NCBI GenBank assembly: GCA_023101885.1
Contig: JALPQD010000115.1
Location: 3,848,794-3,912,793 of the forward strand
Origin: Typhlomys cinereus
Lineage: Eukaryota > Chordata > Mammalia > Rodentia > Platacanthomyidae
Direction: 5' to 3'
DNA length: 64,000 nucleotides
This document shows, one piece after another, positions 1 through 12,148 of this stretch. The position numbers and the translations under genes are program-made. The notes beneath the pieces are model-generated. The model was not told the DNA's origin. It saw only the letters and a list, made by a program, of their open reading frames with translations, and ran no database searches. Position 1 is the first letter of the stretch, and each line of letters starts with the position of its first letter.

Positions 1-437
1 CAGAATGGGAGAAAATCTTCATTAATCATATATCTGATAGAGCTCTATTATCCAGAGTGCACAAAGAAACTTAAAAACCTAAACACCAAGGAGATAAATA
101 GACTAACTGGAAAATGGGCCTCTGAACTCAAAGGAAACTTTTCCAGGGATGAAACTGAAATGTCTAACAAACATCTTAAAAAATGCTCCACATTCCTATC
201 CATCAGGGAAATGCAAATCAAAACTACCCTGAGATATCATCTCACCTGGTCAGGATGGCAAATCCACAATACAAACACCAAATGCTGGAGATAATGTGGA
301 GAGAGGGGAATTCTCATACATTGCTGGTGCGAATGCAGACTTATATAACCACATTGGTGATCAGTGTGGTGATTTCTAAAAAAGTCAAAGATTAAAATGC
401 CATATGACCCTGTTATACCACTACTGGGAATAATCCT
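1..437 (+). mobile_element. Old L1 fragment, ORF2 C-terminal end
   Basis: The sequence aligns base for base, with scattered substitutions and indels, to the 3' part of ORF2 in the younger L1 copies of this window (for example 60460-60880). Shared text includes the 'gggagaaaatcttca' stretch, the codons for the cysteine-rich end of ORF2p and the 'atgccatatgaccc' stretch. Many frame breaks show it is a dead, older copy. It runs off the left edge, and L1 similarity stops near 437 without a visible poly(A). Confidence 0.85.
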
Positions 438-939
438 CTATAATCTAGGTAATATTTGCATATATCAATTTACTGATTATTTGAGGACAATTCCTCAAGA
501 TCATGTACTTTGTGTTTAAATTCCCCACTGAACTGAACCTAGTGTCCTTTGTCATTGTTTAAATTATTATGTGAAGCTTTAGGTTATAATGCCATTTTCA
601 AGGTGATTTGTTTTTGTTGATCCTTTCCTTCCACCATTCCCTTGCTTTCCTCATATCCTCCCACCACCAGTATACCCCTTCGTGCTTTCATGTCACATGC
701 GTTCTATTATTCCCAGAAACTCTTTTTCCTCTTTCACAGTCCCTTTTCTTAGTTTCTTTTCCTGTTGTGATAAAATGCCCCAACACTATCACACGCCTTA
801 TTTAGTTTTATGAACCATAAAGACACAGACACAGCCATAAAGACACACACACTTGAAAACCATATATGAGGAAGAATATAATATCCTACTTCTTCCTACC
901 CCTCAAACTGCTGGTTCACCCAAATCTCACAACTAAAAA
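438..939. other. No recognisable gene
   Basis: AT-rich DNA between two old L1 pieces. Short open frames here (one near 608-805) have no recognisable domain. The text around 745-780 ('cctgttgtgataaaatgcc') resembles the edge of common rodent LTR relics, but too little is left to name it. Confidence 0.5.
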
Positions 940-1293
940 CAAAAAACAGAAGCACGTGGATTCAGTGCAGAATTCTACCAGACTTTCATAGCACTAATAC
1001 TACTATGCTTCAAATTATTCCATGAAATAAGAAAAGAGGAAATACTTCCAAATTCTTTCTATGAAGCCATTATTATTTAGATTACAAAACAAACATATCA
1101 AAAAGGGTAACTATAGATCAACCTCACTAATGAATACAGATGCAAAAATCATCAATAAAATACTTGCAAGCCAAATAAAAAAAACATATCCAAAAGATCA
1201 TGCACCATAATCAAGTTGAGTGCATTCCAGAAATGCAAGGATGGTTTTAGCATAAATAAATCAATAAATGTGATTCATCATATGAACACATTT
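940..1293 (+). mobile_element. Old L1, ORF2 reverse-transcriptase segment, left half
   Basis: Decayed L1 ORF2 sequence that aligns to the start of the reverse-transcriptase region of the young copies (compare 58770-59120: the 'ttctaccagac', 'aattctttctatgaagc' and 'aaatcaataaatgt' stretches). Stops and frameshifts are frequent. The alignment is interrupted by L1-A and resumes at 9854, so this is the left half of the element that L1-A landed in. Confidence 0.85.
1279..1293. repeat. Target-site duplication of L1-A, left copy
   Basis: The 15-bp word catatgaacacattt occurs here and again at 9839-9853, flanking L1-A exactly. A short perfect direct repeat of this size is the normal footprint of L1 target-primed reverse transcription. 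Confidence 0.93.
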
Positions 1294-2273
1294 TTTTTTT
1301 ATTTCAGCTCATACAAACTTATTAGGTACACCAGTTTCCTCCCTCCTTCTCCTCCCCCCGTACCCCCTGCTCCCCCTCCTCACTCCTCTCCCTCCCCATC
1401 CCCCAGTGCCTCCCACCCCAATTCCCAGAGTCCTTTCTTGTGCATGTCTGATTTTCCTCTGGGCCCTCCTCTCCGATGACATACAAGGACCCAGTGGCCT
1501 TTCCCTGAACCCTTTCCCGTGTTCCCCTTAGGTATAGGAACACTGCTGTGGCTGCCAATCCTTTGCCTCCAAGGATCTTGGTGCCTTTAGCAGATGCTAG
1601 ACTTTGTGAGGTCAACAGTGTGTTGGACAATGCCCAGGGCATGCAAAGTCCAATTATGATTGCTTCAGCCCTAACTAGTATAGAGTATCTTATATATCAT
1701 TGCTCCTCCCATCCTTTTGCTCTTACACTCTTACCGCCCCCTCTTCCGCAAATTTCCCTGAGCTTCAAGATGGGGAGAGATTAAGCTGACCTAGTTCTAG
1801 GTGGTCGATATAGAGTCTCTGAATTTCTGGATTGTGGTTTTGCAGTTTTGCTGCTCCTGCAATGCCCTTCACTCCATCCTGGTGGGCATTGCATGTTACC
1901 CCCTGGCCAGAGACAAAAAGCTGTTAGAGTCTTGTGATAAAAGCACATTCAAAGGTAGATGTAATAAAAGTGGGAAACCACAGTAAGGGAGGGGTCTATC
2001 ACCCATTTGCAAAATGGTTACTTTTTATCTGACAGACTATATGCCCTCCTCTTCTGGTGAGATCACACCCCCTCAGTAGTAAATGATCAGGAACAAAAGT
2101 CTATGAACTTAATCAGATGTCTCATTACTTATTTGGGTCCTTGGTGGAGGCCTATTTTCCCTGCTGTAACATGGTCCCTTCTCTCCTTGTTTCTGGTGTG
2201 GCCCTCCTACCCCATCCCTCCTGTTCATAATCCTTGGAATTACTGTCTCTAGGTGGGCTGGGTGGGTTTGATA
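1294..2273 (-). other. L1-A 3' UTR with G-rich polypurine tract
   Basis: About 1 kb follows the ORF2 stop. Its distal part (about 1325-1420) is almost pure pyrimidine on the plus strand, that is G-rich polypurine on the L1 sense strand, with several runs of four or more G. Such G-rich tracts near the 3' end are a known feature of mammalian L1s and can form quadruplexes. The open frames at 1216-1479 and 1322-1642 fall in this tract and are not genes. Confidence 0.85.
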
Positions 2274-5200
2274 CTAGGAGCCACCTATTAGGGAGTACAT
2301 ACGGTGCTTCATTTTCTGGGTCTGGGATACTTCACTTGATATAATTGTTTCTAATGACATCCATTTCCCGGCAAATTCCAGTAATTCATCATTTTTGATG
2401 GCTGAGTAGTACTCCATTGTATAGATGTACCACTGTTTCCTTATCCACTCGTCAACTATTGGACATTTGGGCTGATTCCATGACTTTGCTGTTGTAAACA
2501 GTGCTGCTATGAACATGGTCGTGCTTGTGCTATCGAGGTGAACCTCTGCTGTATGGGGGGTTATTCCCAAAAGTGGAATTGCAGGGTCATATGGCATTTC
2601 AATCTTTAATTTCTTTAAGAATCTCCAGACGGCTCGCCAGAGTGGCTGTATGAGCCTGCATTCCCACCAGCAATGTAGGAGAGTTCCCCTCTCTCCACAT
2701 CCTCTCCAGCATTTGTCATTGTTAGTATTGTGGATTTTTGCCATCCTGACCGGGGTGAGATGATATCTCAGGGAAGTTTTGATTTGCATTTCCCTGATGG
2801 CTAAGGAAGTGGAGCATTTTTTAAGATATTTGTTAGACATTTTAATTTCATCCCTGGTAAAGTATCTTTTAAGTTCCAGGGCTCATTTTTTAATTGGGCC
2901 ATCGGTTTCCTTGGTGTTTAGTTTTCTAAGTTCTTTGTGCACTCTGGATAATAGGGCTCTATCAGATATGTGGTTAGTGAAGATTTTCTCCCATTCTGTG
3001 GGTTGCCTTTGAGCTCCTGTTACAATCTCTTTATCTGAACAGAAGCTCTTTAATTTCACAAGATCCCAACTGTTGAGAGTTGGTAGCAGTGACTGTGCAA
3101 TTGGATGTCTGTTTAGGAACTGTTGGCCTAGCCCAATCAGCTCGAGGGAGTTCCCTATCCTTTCAACTATGGTTTTTATAGTCTCTGGCCTGATATCAAG
3201 GTCCTTGATCCATTTGGAATTAAGTCTTGTACATGGTGACAAGTACGGGTCCAGCTTTAATCTTCTGCATTTGGAGATCCAGTTTTGCCAGCACCATTTG
3301 TTGAAGATGCTGTTCTTTTTCCATTGGATTCTTTGGGCCCCTTTGTCAAAGACCAAATGGCTGTAACTTTGTGGGCTTATATCTGGATCTTCAATCCTTA
3401 TCCATTGATCTGTGTGTCTATTTTGGAGCCAGTACCAGGCTGTCTTTACAACTATGGATTTGTAGTATAGACTAAGGTTTGGTGTGGCAATACCTCCAGC
3501 TGTGTTTTTGTTACTCAGGATTGTTTTTGCTATCCTGGGTCTTTTGTGCCTCCATATGAACTTTGAGATTGTTTGGTCAACTTCTTTGAAGAATTGATTT
3601 GGGATTTTGATTGGTATAGCATTGAATCTGTATATTGCCTTTGGTAGGATGGTCATTTTTACGATGTTGATTCTGCCAATCCAGGAACAAGGGAGGTCTT
3701 TCCACCTTCTGGTGTCTTCTGCTATTTCTTTCTTTAGGGTTTTAAAGTTTTCATTGTAAAGGTCTTTTACTTCCTTAGTTAGGTTTATACCAAGGTATTT
3801 CATTTTTTTTAGGGGCTATAGTAAATGGGATTGTTTCAGCTAAGACTTCAAGTACAATATTGAATAGAAGTGGTGACAGTGGACAGCCTTGTCTAGTTCC
3901 TGATCGAAGTGGGAATACTTCCAATTGTTCCCCATTGAACATAATCCTTGCTGTGGGCTTGTTGTATATAGCTTTTATTATATTGATAAAGGTTCCTTCC
4001 ATTCCTACTGTCTCTAGCGTTTTGACCATAAAAGGCTGTTGGATCTTGTCAAAAGCTTTTTCTGCATCTATCAAGAGTATCATGTGGTCTTGGACTTTGG
4101 ACTGGTTTACATGATGAATTACATTTATTGATTTGCGTATGTTGAACCAACCTTGTGTGCCAGGGATGAAGCCTACTTGGTCCCCATGAATGATCTTTTT
4201 AATATGTTTTTGAATCCGATTTGCTAAGACTTTGTTGAGAATCTTTGCGTCTGTGTTCATCAGGGAGATCGGCCTATAGTTTTCTTTTTTAAGTGAGTCT
4301 TTATTAGGTTTTGGGATTAAAACGATATTAGCTTCATAGAAGGAATTTGGTAGTGTTCCTTCCTTTGCTATTTGATGGAACAGTTTAAGGAGTATTGGTG
4401 TTATTAACTCCTTAAATGTCTGATAGAATTCTGTGCTGAATCCATCTCTTCCAGGACATTTTTTGGTGGGAAGATTCGAGATTACTTCCTCAATTTCCTT
4501 ATATGTTATAGGACTATTTAAATAATTCACAACTTCCTGATTCAATTTAGGTAAGTTGTGTTTACTTAGAAATTCATCCATCTCTTTTGTGTTGTCAAAC
4601 TTCACAGAGTATAAGTGTTTGAAATATGATGGTATAATTCTCTGGATTTCTTGGGTATCAGTAGTGATAACTCCATGTTCATTTCTAATTTTGTTAATTT
4701 GGGTTTTCTCTCTCTTGCTTTTGGTAATTTAGCTAGGGGTGTATCAATCTTATTGATTTTTTCAAAGAACCAGCTTTTTGACTGGTTGATTTTTTCTATC
4801 GTTTTCTTAATCTCGATTTCAGATATTTCTCCCCTAATTTTGCTAATCTCCTCTCTTCTACTACTTTTGGGATCAGATTGCTCTAGTTTCTCTAAAGCTT
4901 TAAGCTGCATTGTTAAGTTGTTTATTTCTGATGTTTCCATTTTTTTGATGTAGGCATTAAGAGCTATGAACTTACCTCTTAGAACAGCTTTCATTGTGTC
5001 CCAGAGATTTTGGTAAGTTGTATTTTCGTTATCATTCACTTTCAGGAAATCTTGAATTTCCTTTTTAATTTCTTCCTGAATCCAGTTCTCATTCAGCATC
5101 ATAGTGTTAAGTTTCCAGGAGTTAGTGTATTTTCTCTTGTTTGATGTGTTGTGGATGTCCAGCTTTAGGCCGTGGTGGTCTGATAGGGCACAGGTTAGAA

Positions 5201-5866
5201 TTTCAACTTTCTTGTATATGTGTAGATTCGTTTTGTGGCCCAATATGTGATCTATTTTGGAGAAAGTTCCGTGTGCTGCTGAGATAAATGTGTATTCTTT
5301 GGTGCGTGGGTGAAAAGTTCGATAGAGATCTGTAAGGTCCATTTCTTTCAGGGTTTGATTAAGTTCCAAAGTGTCTCTGTTAAGCTTTTGACCTGTTGAT
5401 CTATCCCATGTAGAGAGGGCGGTGTTGAAGTCCCCAAGAATTATCGTTTGGGGGTTGATTTCTTGCTTTAGATGCTGTAGGGTTTTCTTAATGAATGTGG
5501 AGGGGCCCGTATTGGGTGCATATATGTTCAGTATTGTGAAGTCTTCCTGGTGAATTGTACCTGTGACTAAAATGTAGTATCCATCTGTGTCTCTTATAAT
5601 TTTCTTTGGTTTGAAATCCACTTTGTCTGATAGCATAATGGCTACCCCTGCCTGTTTTCTGCTTCCATTTGCTTGTAGAATTGTTGACCAGCCTTTTATT
5701 TTTAGAGTGTGCCTATCTTTTGTGGTGAGATGGGTTTCCTGCAGGCAGCAGATTGATGGATTGTGATTTTTAATCCAAGTTTGTAATCTGTGTCTCTTGA
5801 TCGGTGAATTAAGTCCATTAACATTTAGTGTTATAATGGAGAAACTATTGTTAATTCCAGATATTT
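2274..5866 (-). pseudogene. L1-A ORF2 (endonuclease / reverse transcriptase), broken
   Basis: ORF2p nicks target DNA and reverse-transcribes L1 RNA in cis. Open pieces run 5636-4602 (endonuclease, including the GDFN and [10 protein letters not shown] motifs), 4605-3775 (RT palm start, [13 protein letters not shown]), 3803-2883 and 2840-2274 (thumb and cysteine-rich end, [18 protein letters not shown]). The usual start codon is ATA instead of ATG near 5863. Near 3838 about 78 codons present in L1-E, including FADDMILYL, are missing, joining 'EVLAE' directly to 'TIPFT'. Further frameshifts lie near 4605 and between 3803 and 3775. The protein cannot be made, and a product would lack the catalytic aspartates. 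Confidence 0.92.
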
Positions 5867-6234
5867 ATTATGTTTAGTAGCTTTTATAAGTATATTGCTT
5901 CGCTTTTAATGGTGTTATATTTGCCTTCTGTTCTCCTGGATATGCCTGTTTTTTTGTTCAAGCTTGAGTATCATTTCTAGCATTTTTTGAAGGCCTGGTT
6001 TGGTGGACATGTATCCCTTCAAGTTGTCTTTGTGCTGGAAAGTTTTTCTTTCTCCCTCGATCATGACGGATAGTTTTGCAGGGTAAATCAGCCTGGGTTG
6101 ACATTTTTGCTCATTCAATACTTGAAGTATGTCTCTCCAAGCTCTTCTTGCTTTTACTGTTTCGACTGAGAAGTCATTTGTTATTTTAATAGGTTTACCT
6201 TTAAAAGTGACTTGTTTTTTCTCCCTTGAAGCTC

Positions 6235-6249
6235 TCAGCACCAGTTCTT
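6235..6249. repeat. TSD of the nested 146-bp L1 fragment, left copy
   Basis: The word tcagcaccagttctt is repeated at 6396-6410 and directly bounds the nested L1 3' end. Confidence 0.93.
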
Positions 6250-6395
6250 TTTTTTTTTTTATTTCAGCTCATACAAACTTATTAGGTACACCAGTTCCCT
6301 CCCCGCCCCCCCATACCCCCTGTTCCCCCTCCCCACCCCTCTTCTTCCCCATCCCCCAGTGCCTCCCACCCCAATTCCCAGAGAGTCCTTTCTTG
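6250..6395 (-). mobile_element. Severely 5'-truncated A-type L1 (146 bp) inside L1-A ORF1
   Basis: A T-run followed by the A-type L1 3' terminus and about 125 bp of its pyrimidine-rich 3' UTR (plus-strand view), ending in the stretch before 'tcttg'. Perfect 15-bp duplications flank it. It has the same orientation as its host and is younger than L1-A. Confidence 0.93.
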
Positions 6396-6676
6396 TCAGC
6401 ACCAGTTCTTTATCTGAATGTGGAGTGTTTTAACTATTATTTGCTGGGGCGTGCTTCTATTTTGGTCGTATCTGTTTGGGGTGCAGAATGCCTCTTGTAT
6501 ATGGATGGGCCTCTCTTTTTTATATGAGGAAAGTTTTCCTTGATGATCATTTGAAAAATTTCCTCAGGGGTGGTATTTTGAGATTCTTGCTCTGGTATTC
6601 CATTAATACGCATGTTAGGCTTCTTCAGGGTGTCCCATACCTCTTGGATATTTCTGTCAAGTATCTTTTTGGCTTT

Positions 6677-7473
<797 letters not shown>

Positions 7474-8965
7474 ATGTCTGAGTCCCTCGCTCTTGGTCCT
7501 CTCCCTGGAACCTTTGTACGCTTTGCTCAAAAATGGTGGAGCCTTCGCATTCGATGCCAAGTTTTTGTTACAGATTAATTTTTTCCATAAAATCATTTTG
7601 AACCAATGAACCAATCAATAATTTTAAGGTTTTGTTTTAAATGTAAGAGTTCCAACTTACATTCTATTAAAATTTACCCCTAAAGTGACAAACAAGCCTT
7701 CTTAAAGCCTTATTTTTCAAAAACCCCTATTCTTGCTCAGATTTAAGAGTTGCCAAAACACCTTCTGAACGAAGCTACATTGTGCTGAGAACACTAAGCA
7801 CTAAGCTGTTGGAAGCTTCTGGCATCAGGAGGTGCAGCCCCTTGCTGTGTGGAGCAGCACTGCCTCTTTGGGTCATGTTGCCATGTAATGCACCTGTAAC
7901 TTATCAGCCCGTGTCTGTTATGTACTTTGTCATAACTTTGTATGTCACAGTGGGATGAGTGTAACAGCTCAGCTCTTTGGATCAGTCCTTTTGATTTCCT
8001 AGTGAGTTTTCTAAAACACCAGTTGACTAGCTTTTGCAGCGACTTTGAACAGAACTCTCCTTCCCATGTTTTCCTCTGACAAGTATTCTGTTCCTAGTCG
8101 TGGGTGTGTGGGTGGAGTGTGAAACACGAAACACAACATGATCAAAGGATAAAGACAGTATTTTGACAAAATATGAAGTGGAGATTAAATTACACTACTT
8201 AGTACATGGAGTAATTTAGCTGAGTGTCACGGGTAAAGGTTTGAAAGGTTAACTTCTGTCAGATTCAGATGGTGAAGAAAGGTTGGTATTTTAAGTGTCT
8301 TAAGCTTTTCTGTTCCCTACGCTTAACATCCCTCTCCAAATTGGGCATTTAATTTATCTTTAAATTGGTCATTCCCATAGTTGCTAATTTAGTGCTTTTC
8401 TCATAGAACCCCTCTTAAATGAGCAATATGCCTCTTGTACTATAAGATTTTTCTGATAACGCATTAGAAGTTTTTTTCTTCTTTTTTTGGGTAGATTAAT
8501 AAAATGCTGTTTTCCACGTTCCTTTATTCAAAGCTAATAAGTGCTTTCCTTAGTTTTCTAGTAGCTAGGTGTAAAAATCATGTGTTGCAGCTTTACAGTT
8601 TTTAAAATATTTTAGATATTCTTGAAACTATGAACCTTCTTAACATCACTGTCTTGCCGGATTACCAACACTGTCACGTGACTAATATTGACCCTCTTTA
8701 CCTCGCCCACATGGACACTTGCTTCCTGTCCTGGCTTTGCCTAACGATGCTCCTTGGGTCTGTGAGGTTCTGTAACCTGCCAGTGCTAATGCTGTCCTGT
8801 ACACCTTAATTCACTGGCAAGAACACGCTGTTGGACCTTTCAACCACTAGAACAAAATTTTTTAAATTGACAGTTGCAGAATTGTGAAGTGTTTTTACAT
8901 TGATCTTTTGCTAATGCAATTAGCAGTATGTTTTGCATGTATGACTTAATAAATCCTTGAATCAT
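7474..8965 (+). other. RAC1 retrocopy 3' UTR
   Basis: About 1.49 kb between the stop codon and the poly(A), without an open frame of interest. Its length and the position of the last AATAAA match a long-form RAC1 mRNA of about 2.3 kb. No later insertion interrupts it. Confidence 0.85.
8948..8953 (+). promoter_or_regulatory. Poly(A) signal AATAAA of the RAC1 retrocopy
   Basis: The canonical hexamer lies about 12 bp before the A-run that starts at 8966, as expected for the site used in the parent transcript. Confidence 0.9.
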
Positions 8966-8984
8966 AAAAAAAAAAAAAAAAAAA

Positions 8985-8997
8985 AACAACCTCTTCC
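8985..8997. repeat. TSD of the RAC1 retrocopy, right copy
   Basis: Repeat of aacaacctcttcc from 6677-6689. L1-A ORF1 resumes at once after it ('attgagctggttagtac'). Confidence 0.95.
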
Positions 8998-9452
8998 ATT
9001 GAGCTGGTTAGTACTCCCACTTTATCTTCAATGTCTGAAATTCTGTTTTCTGCTTCGTTAGTTCTGTTGATAAGACTCTCTGTGGCGTTCTGGGTTGAAG
9101 ATAACTTGTCTTGTAGCTCAGTTTTAAACTCTGCTTGAGTTTGTTTTAACTGCTCTATGCCACTTTTTTTTTCTTGCACTGTTTTTCTCAACTCCTCCAG
9201 ATGTCTGTTGTGTTCCTCTTCAAAGCGATTGATTCGATTATGTAATTCCTCCCTGATTTCCTCTTTCATAGTATTGAACATGGTAATGATCATATTTTGA
9301 AAGTCTTTATCCTGGGTGAGGCTTTCTTGGCCTTTTTCCGTGGGTTTGTTCTGGTTAGAGTCTAACATTGTGGGATTAATTTCTTCAGTGGGAAATTTGT
9401 TTACTTGATTGTTGCTTCTCATGGACTTGCACTTTGACTTTGGCATTGTCAT
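8998..9452 (-). pseudogene. L1-A ORF1, 5' portion (coiled coil)
   Basis: Starts MTMPKSKCKSM at 9452, as in the other copies, and continues into the heptad-rich stretch EEIREELHNRINRFEEEHN typical of the ORF1p coiled coil that trimerises. The frame is open to the point where the RAC1 poly(A) begins. Continuation is at 6676 and below. Confidence 0.9.
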
Positions 9453-9838
9453 TTTAACTCTTAAGATCTCTCAATTTCACTAAACTGAATTATTTGGCCT
9501 GGAGTCCTGCTGGGCGGGAGCGGGCGGAGACTTACCTAGGTTGTGGGTTGAGGCCGGGCTGGACCGCGTGCACGTCCTGACTGGTGGAGCGGGGTGGGGT
9601 GTAAAGGGAGAATGGGGGCGTTGGCGTGGAGCTATTTAACCCGAGGGCAGCTGGGGCGGGGCCCGGGCGCAGGGGGAGGTCCTCCTCGTCCCTCAGCCCC
9701 GCGGGTGGCTCCGGCTGGATGGTGGGAGTCGGAGCCGGGTCCCTGTGGGCTGACCTGGGGTCCACCTAGGGCACGGGGTAAGGCCCGGCTGGACCGCGCA
9801 CGCGTTTCAACCGGGGGAGCGGGGTGGGGTGTCAAGGC
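9453..9838 (-). promoter_or_regulatory. L1-A 5' UTR with repeated GC-rich units
   Basis: GC-rich internal-promoter region of L1-A. Two related blocks, at 9535-9605 and 9767-9838, each contain a 'cctagg...gaggcc(c)ggctgga' type start and a 'ggagcggggtggggtgt' end about 232 bp apart. This is the layout of one partial plus one further 5' monomer, as known for murine L1. The L1-sense strand shows a consensus splice donor, CTAG/GTAAGT, at about 9539-9530. Confidence 0.75.
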
Positions 9839-9853
9839 CATATGAACACATTT
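9839..9853. repeat. Target-site duplication of L1-A, right copy
   Basis: Second copy of catatgaacacattt (first at 1279-1293). Old L1 sequence resumes directly after it. Confidence 0.93.
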
Positions 9854-10274
9854 AAAGACAAAAATTATATGATCATCTCAATAGGCACAGAAAAGACTAT
9901 TGAAAAAAATTCAACATTCCTTCATGATAATAGCTCTCAAGGAAACAAGAATGGAGGAGACATATCTCAATGTAATAAAGGCTATATACGACAAACCTAA
10001 GGCAAACATCATTCTAAATGGGGAAAAACTTGAAGCATGCACACTTGGATTAGGAAGGAGACACTGCTGTCCACTTTTACCATTCATTTTCAATATTGTA
10101 CTTGATTTCCTAGACAAAGCAATAAGGCAAGAGGAAGATGAAAAGGTATACAAATAGGAAAATAAAAAAGTTGAAGTATCCCTATTTGCAGTTATTATAA
10201 TTTTATACTTGAGAGATCCATATGATTCCACCAAGTTGAAATAATAAACTGGTTGAATTAAAAAAACAATTTCA

Positions 10275-10558
10275 GGGGCTGGAGAGGTGGCTCAGGGGTT
10301 AAGCCTCTGCTTTGCAGGCGGAAGGTCCTGAGTTTGGATCCTAGACCCCACGTATAGACGCCAGGCAGAAGCGGGGGCAGCCTGTGTTTCTGGTACTGGT
10401 AGGGTGGAGCCTGTGAATCCCGGGGGCAGAGTAAACAAAGGAGGAGGTGGAGGCGGTCTATGGTGGTTCCCAAATTCGCCTGCGGTTCTACACATACACA
10501 CATACATACACACATGCGCACACACGCACAATTGAATAAATAATAAGAAAAAGCTTTA
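10275..10558 (+). mobile_element. tRNA-derived SINE, B2-superfamily type
   Basis: Begins 'ggggctggagaggtggctcag', which holds a pol III A box; a B-box-like 'gagtttggatcc' lies at about 10330. A unique body, a CA-rich tract and an A/T-rich tail (AATAAATAATAAG) follow. TSD aaaaaacaatttca at 10261-10274 and 10559-10572. It is the same family as the copies at 11409, 30822, 31177 and 49374. The head matches rodent B2 SINEs but the body does not, which suggests a lineage-specific relative such as the dipodoid DIP element. Confidence 0.9.
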
Positions 10559-11408
10559 AAAAAACAATTTCAGTAAAGTGGCAGACTACAAAGTCAACAT
10601 GCAAAAATCAGAAGCTTTACTATATACCAAAAAAACAAGACAAGAAAGAAATGGGGGCATCAATACATTCACCATAGCCTCAAAAACAAAAATAAAACCC
10701 TTGGATTAAGCTTAACCAAGGAAATGAAACACCTGTACAATGAAAACTATAAAACACTACTTAAAGAAATTAAAGACATTAGAAGGTAGAAAGACCTATG
10801 TTCATGCATTGGTGAAATTAATATTGTGAAATTAACCATCCTACGAAAGGCAATATACAGATTCGGTTAAATCTAAATCAAACCCCAGCATAATTCACAA
10901 TTTTTTTTGATAAAGGTGCCAAATATGCACACAAAAGAAAAGTGTTTTGTTGTAGAAGATGAAAATTGGCCACTACTTCTCACTTTGTGCAAAAATTGAT
11001 TGGATCAAAGACCTCAATGTTAAGCCTGAACCTCTGAAACTTTTAGAAGAAAGAATAGGTAATACACGTGAATTGATAAGCCTAGGTAAAGATTTTCTGA
11101 GCAGGACCTCAAACATCCAGTAACTAAGAGTGATAGTCAACAAGTGGAACTTCATGAAATTAAAAAGCTTCTGTTCTGCAAAAGAACAGAATTAGTTGTG
11201 CAAAAAGATAATCCATAGAATAGGAGAAAATCTTTGCTAGCTATGAATTTTACTGAGGATTAATCTTGAGTATATAAAGGATTAAAAGAATTAGACTCAA
11301 CCCCCAATTAAAAATCCCAATTTAAAAAATTGGCTTTGAAATTAAAAAGGGACTTTTCAGATAAAGAAATTCAAATGTCAAACAAATATCTTTAAAAATG
11401 CTCAACTT

Positions 11409-11658
11409 GGGGCTGGAGAGGTGGCTCAGGGGTTAAGCCTCTGCCTTGCAGGTGAGACACCAAGCAGAAGCGGGGCGCTGCATTTCTGGTCCTGGTAGGG
11501 CGGAGCCTGTGAATCCCGAGGGCAGAGTAAACAAGGAGGAGGTGGAGGCGATCCATGGTGGTTCCCGAATTCTCCCATGGTTCTACACACACAAACACAC
11601 ATACACACATACATACACATGCGTGCACATGCACAATTGAATAAATAATAAATAATAA
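11409..11658 (+). mobile_element. tRNA-derived SINE with internal deletion
   Basis: Same family as the copy at 10275. About 36 bp covering the B box ('aggtcctgagtttggatcc' region) are missing after 'ttgcaggtgag', so it should be transcriptionally dead. TSD aaaaatgctcaactt at 11394-11408 and 11659-11673. Confidence 0.9.
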
Positions 11659-11886
11659 AAAAATGCTCAACTTTCCTGGTCATCAAGAAAATGCAAATTA
11701 AAACTGCCTTGTGATACCATCTTAGCCCAGTCAGATTGTCTAAGATAAAAAACACAAACAACAATGAATGTTGGCAAGGATATGTAGAAAAGGGAATTAT
11801 TATTCATTGTTGATAGAAGTGTAAACTGGTACAGCCACTTTTAAAATCAGTGTGGAGTTTCATCAGAAAACTAGAAATGGAACTAC

Positions 11887-12148
11887 AGGGCTGGGGAGAT
11901 GGCTCAGGATTTAAGTCTCTACCCCGAAAGCAGGAGGATTTGAATTCAGATACTGGGTTCTATGTAAAATTGCCAGACAGAAATGGCAACTGCCTACACT
12001 TCCAACCCTGGTGGGTAGAGTCTGGGAATTTCCTAGCAAAGCAAAAAGGAGGTAGAATCAATTCAAGATGACTCCCAAAGCCATCCTTGGTACCCCACAG
12101 GGATACACAGTATCCTCTAATACAAACACACACACATACACACCAAAA
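11887..12148 (+). mobile_element. Older, diverged tRNA-derived SINE
   Basis: Head 'gggctggggagatggctcag', a more divergent body and a CA-rich tail. TSD aaatggaactac at 11875-11886 and 12149-12160. The body resembles the copy at 37027-37276, suggesting an older subfamily of the same SINE. Confidence 0.85.

Larger units (their letters stand above)
5915..6676 (-). pseudogene. L1-A ORF1, 3' portion (RNA-binding domains)
   Basis: ORF1p is the trimeric RNA chaperone of the L1 RNP. This piece encodes the C-terminal domain (TFKGKPIKITNDFSVETVKA, then YPAKLS, conserved in mammalian ORF1p) and ends with NRRQI and a stop at 5915. Upstream, the RRM part (RINGIPEQESQNTTPEEIFQ) lies at about 6640-6520. 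The 146-bp L1 scrap at 6250-6395 and the RAC1 retrocopy from 6690 interrupt it; the N-terminal part continues at 8998-9452. Confidence 0.9.

Noticed and set aside
10275..12148. Three similar repeats in a row, considered as one array
   Set aside because: Each has its own TSD and age, so they are independent SINE insertions.
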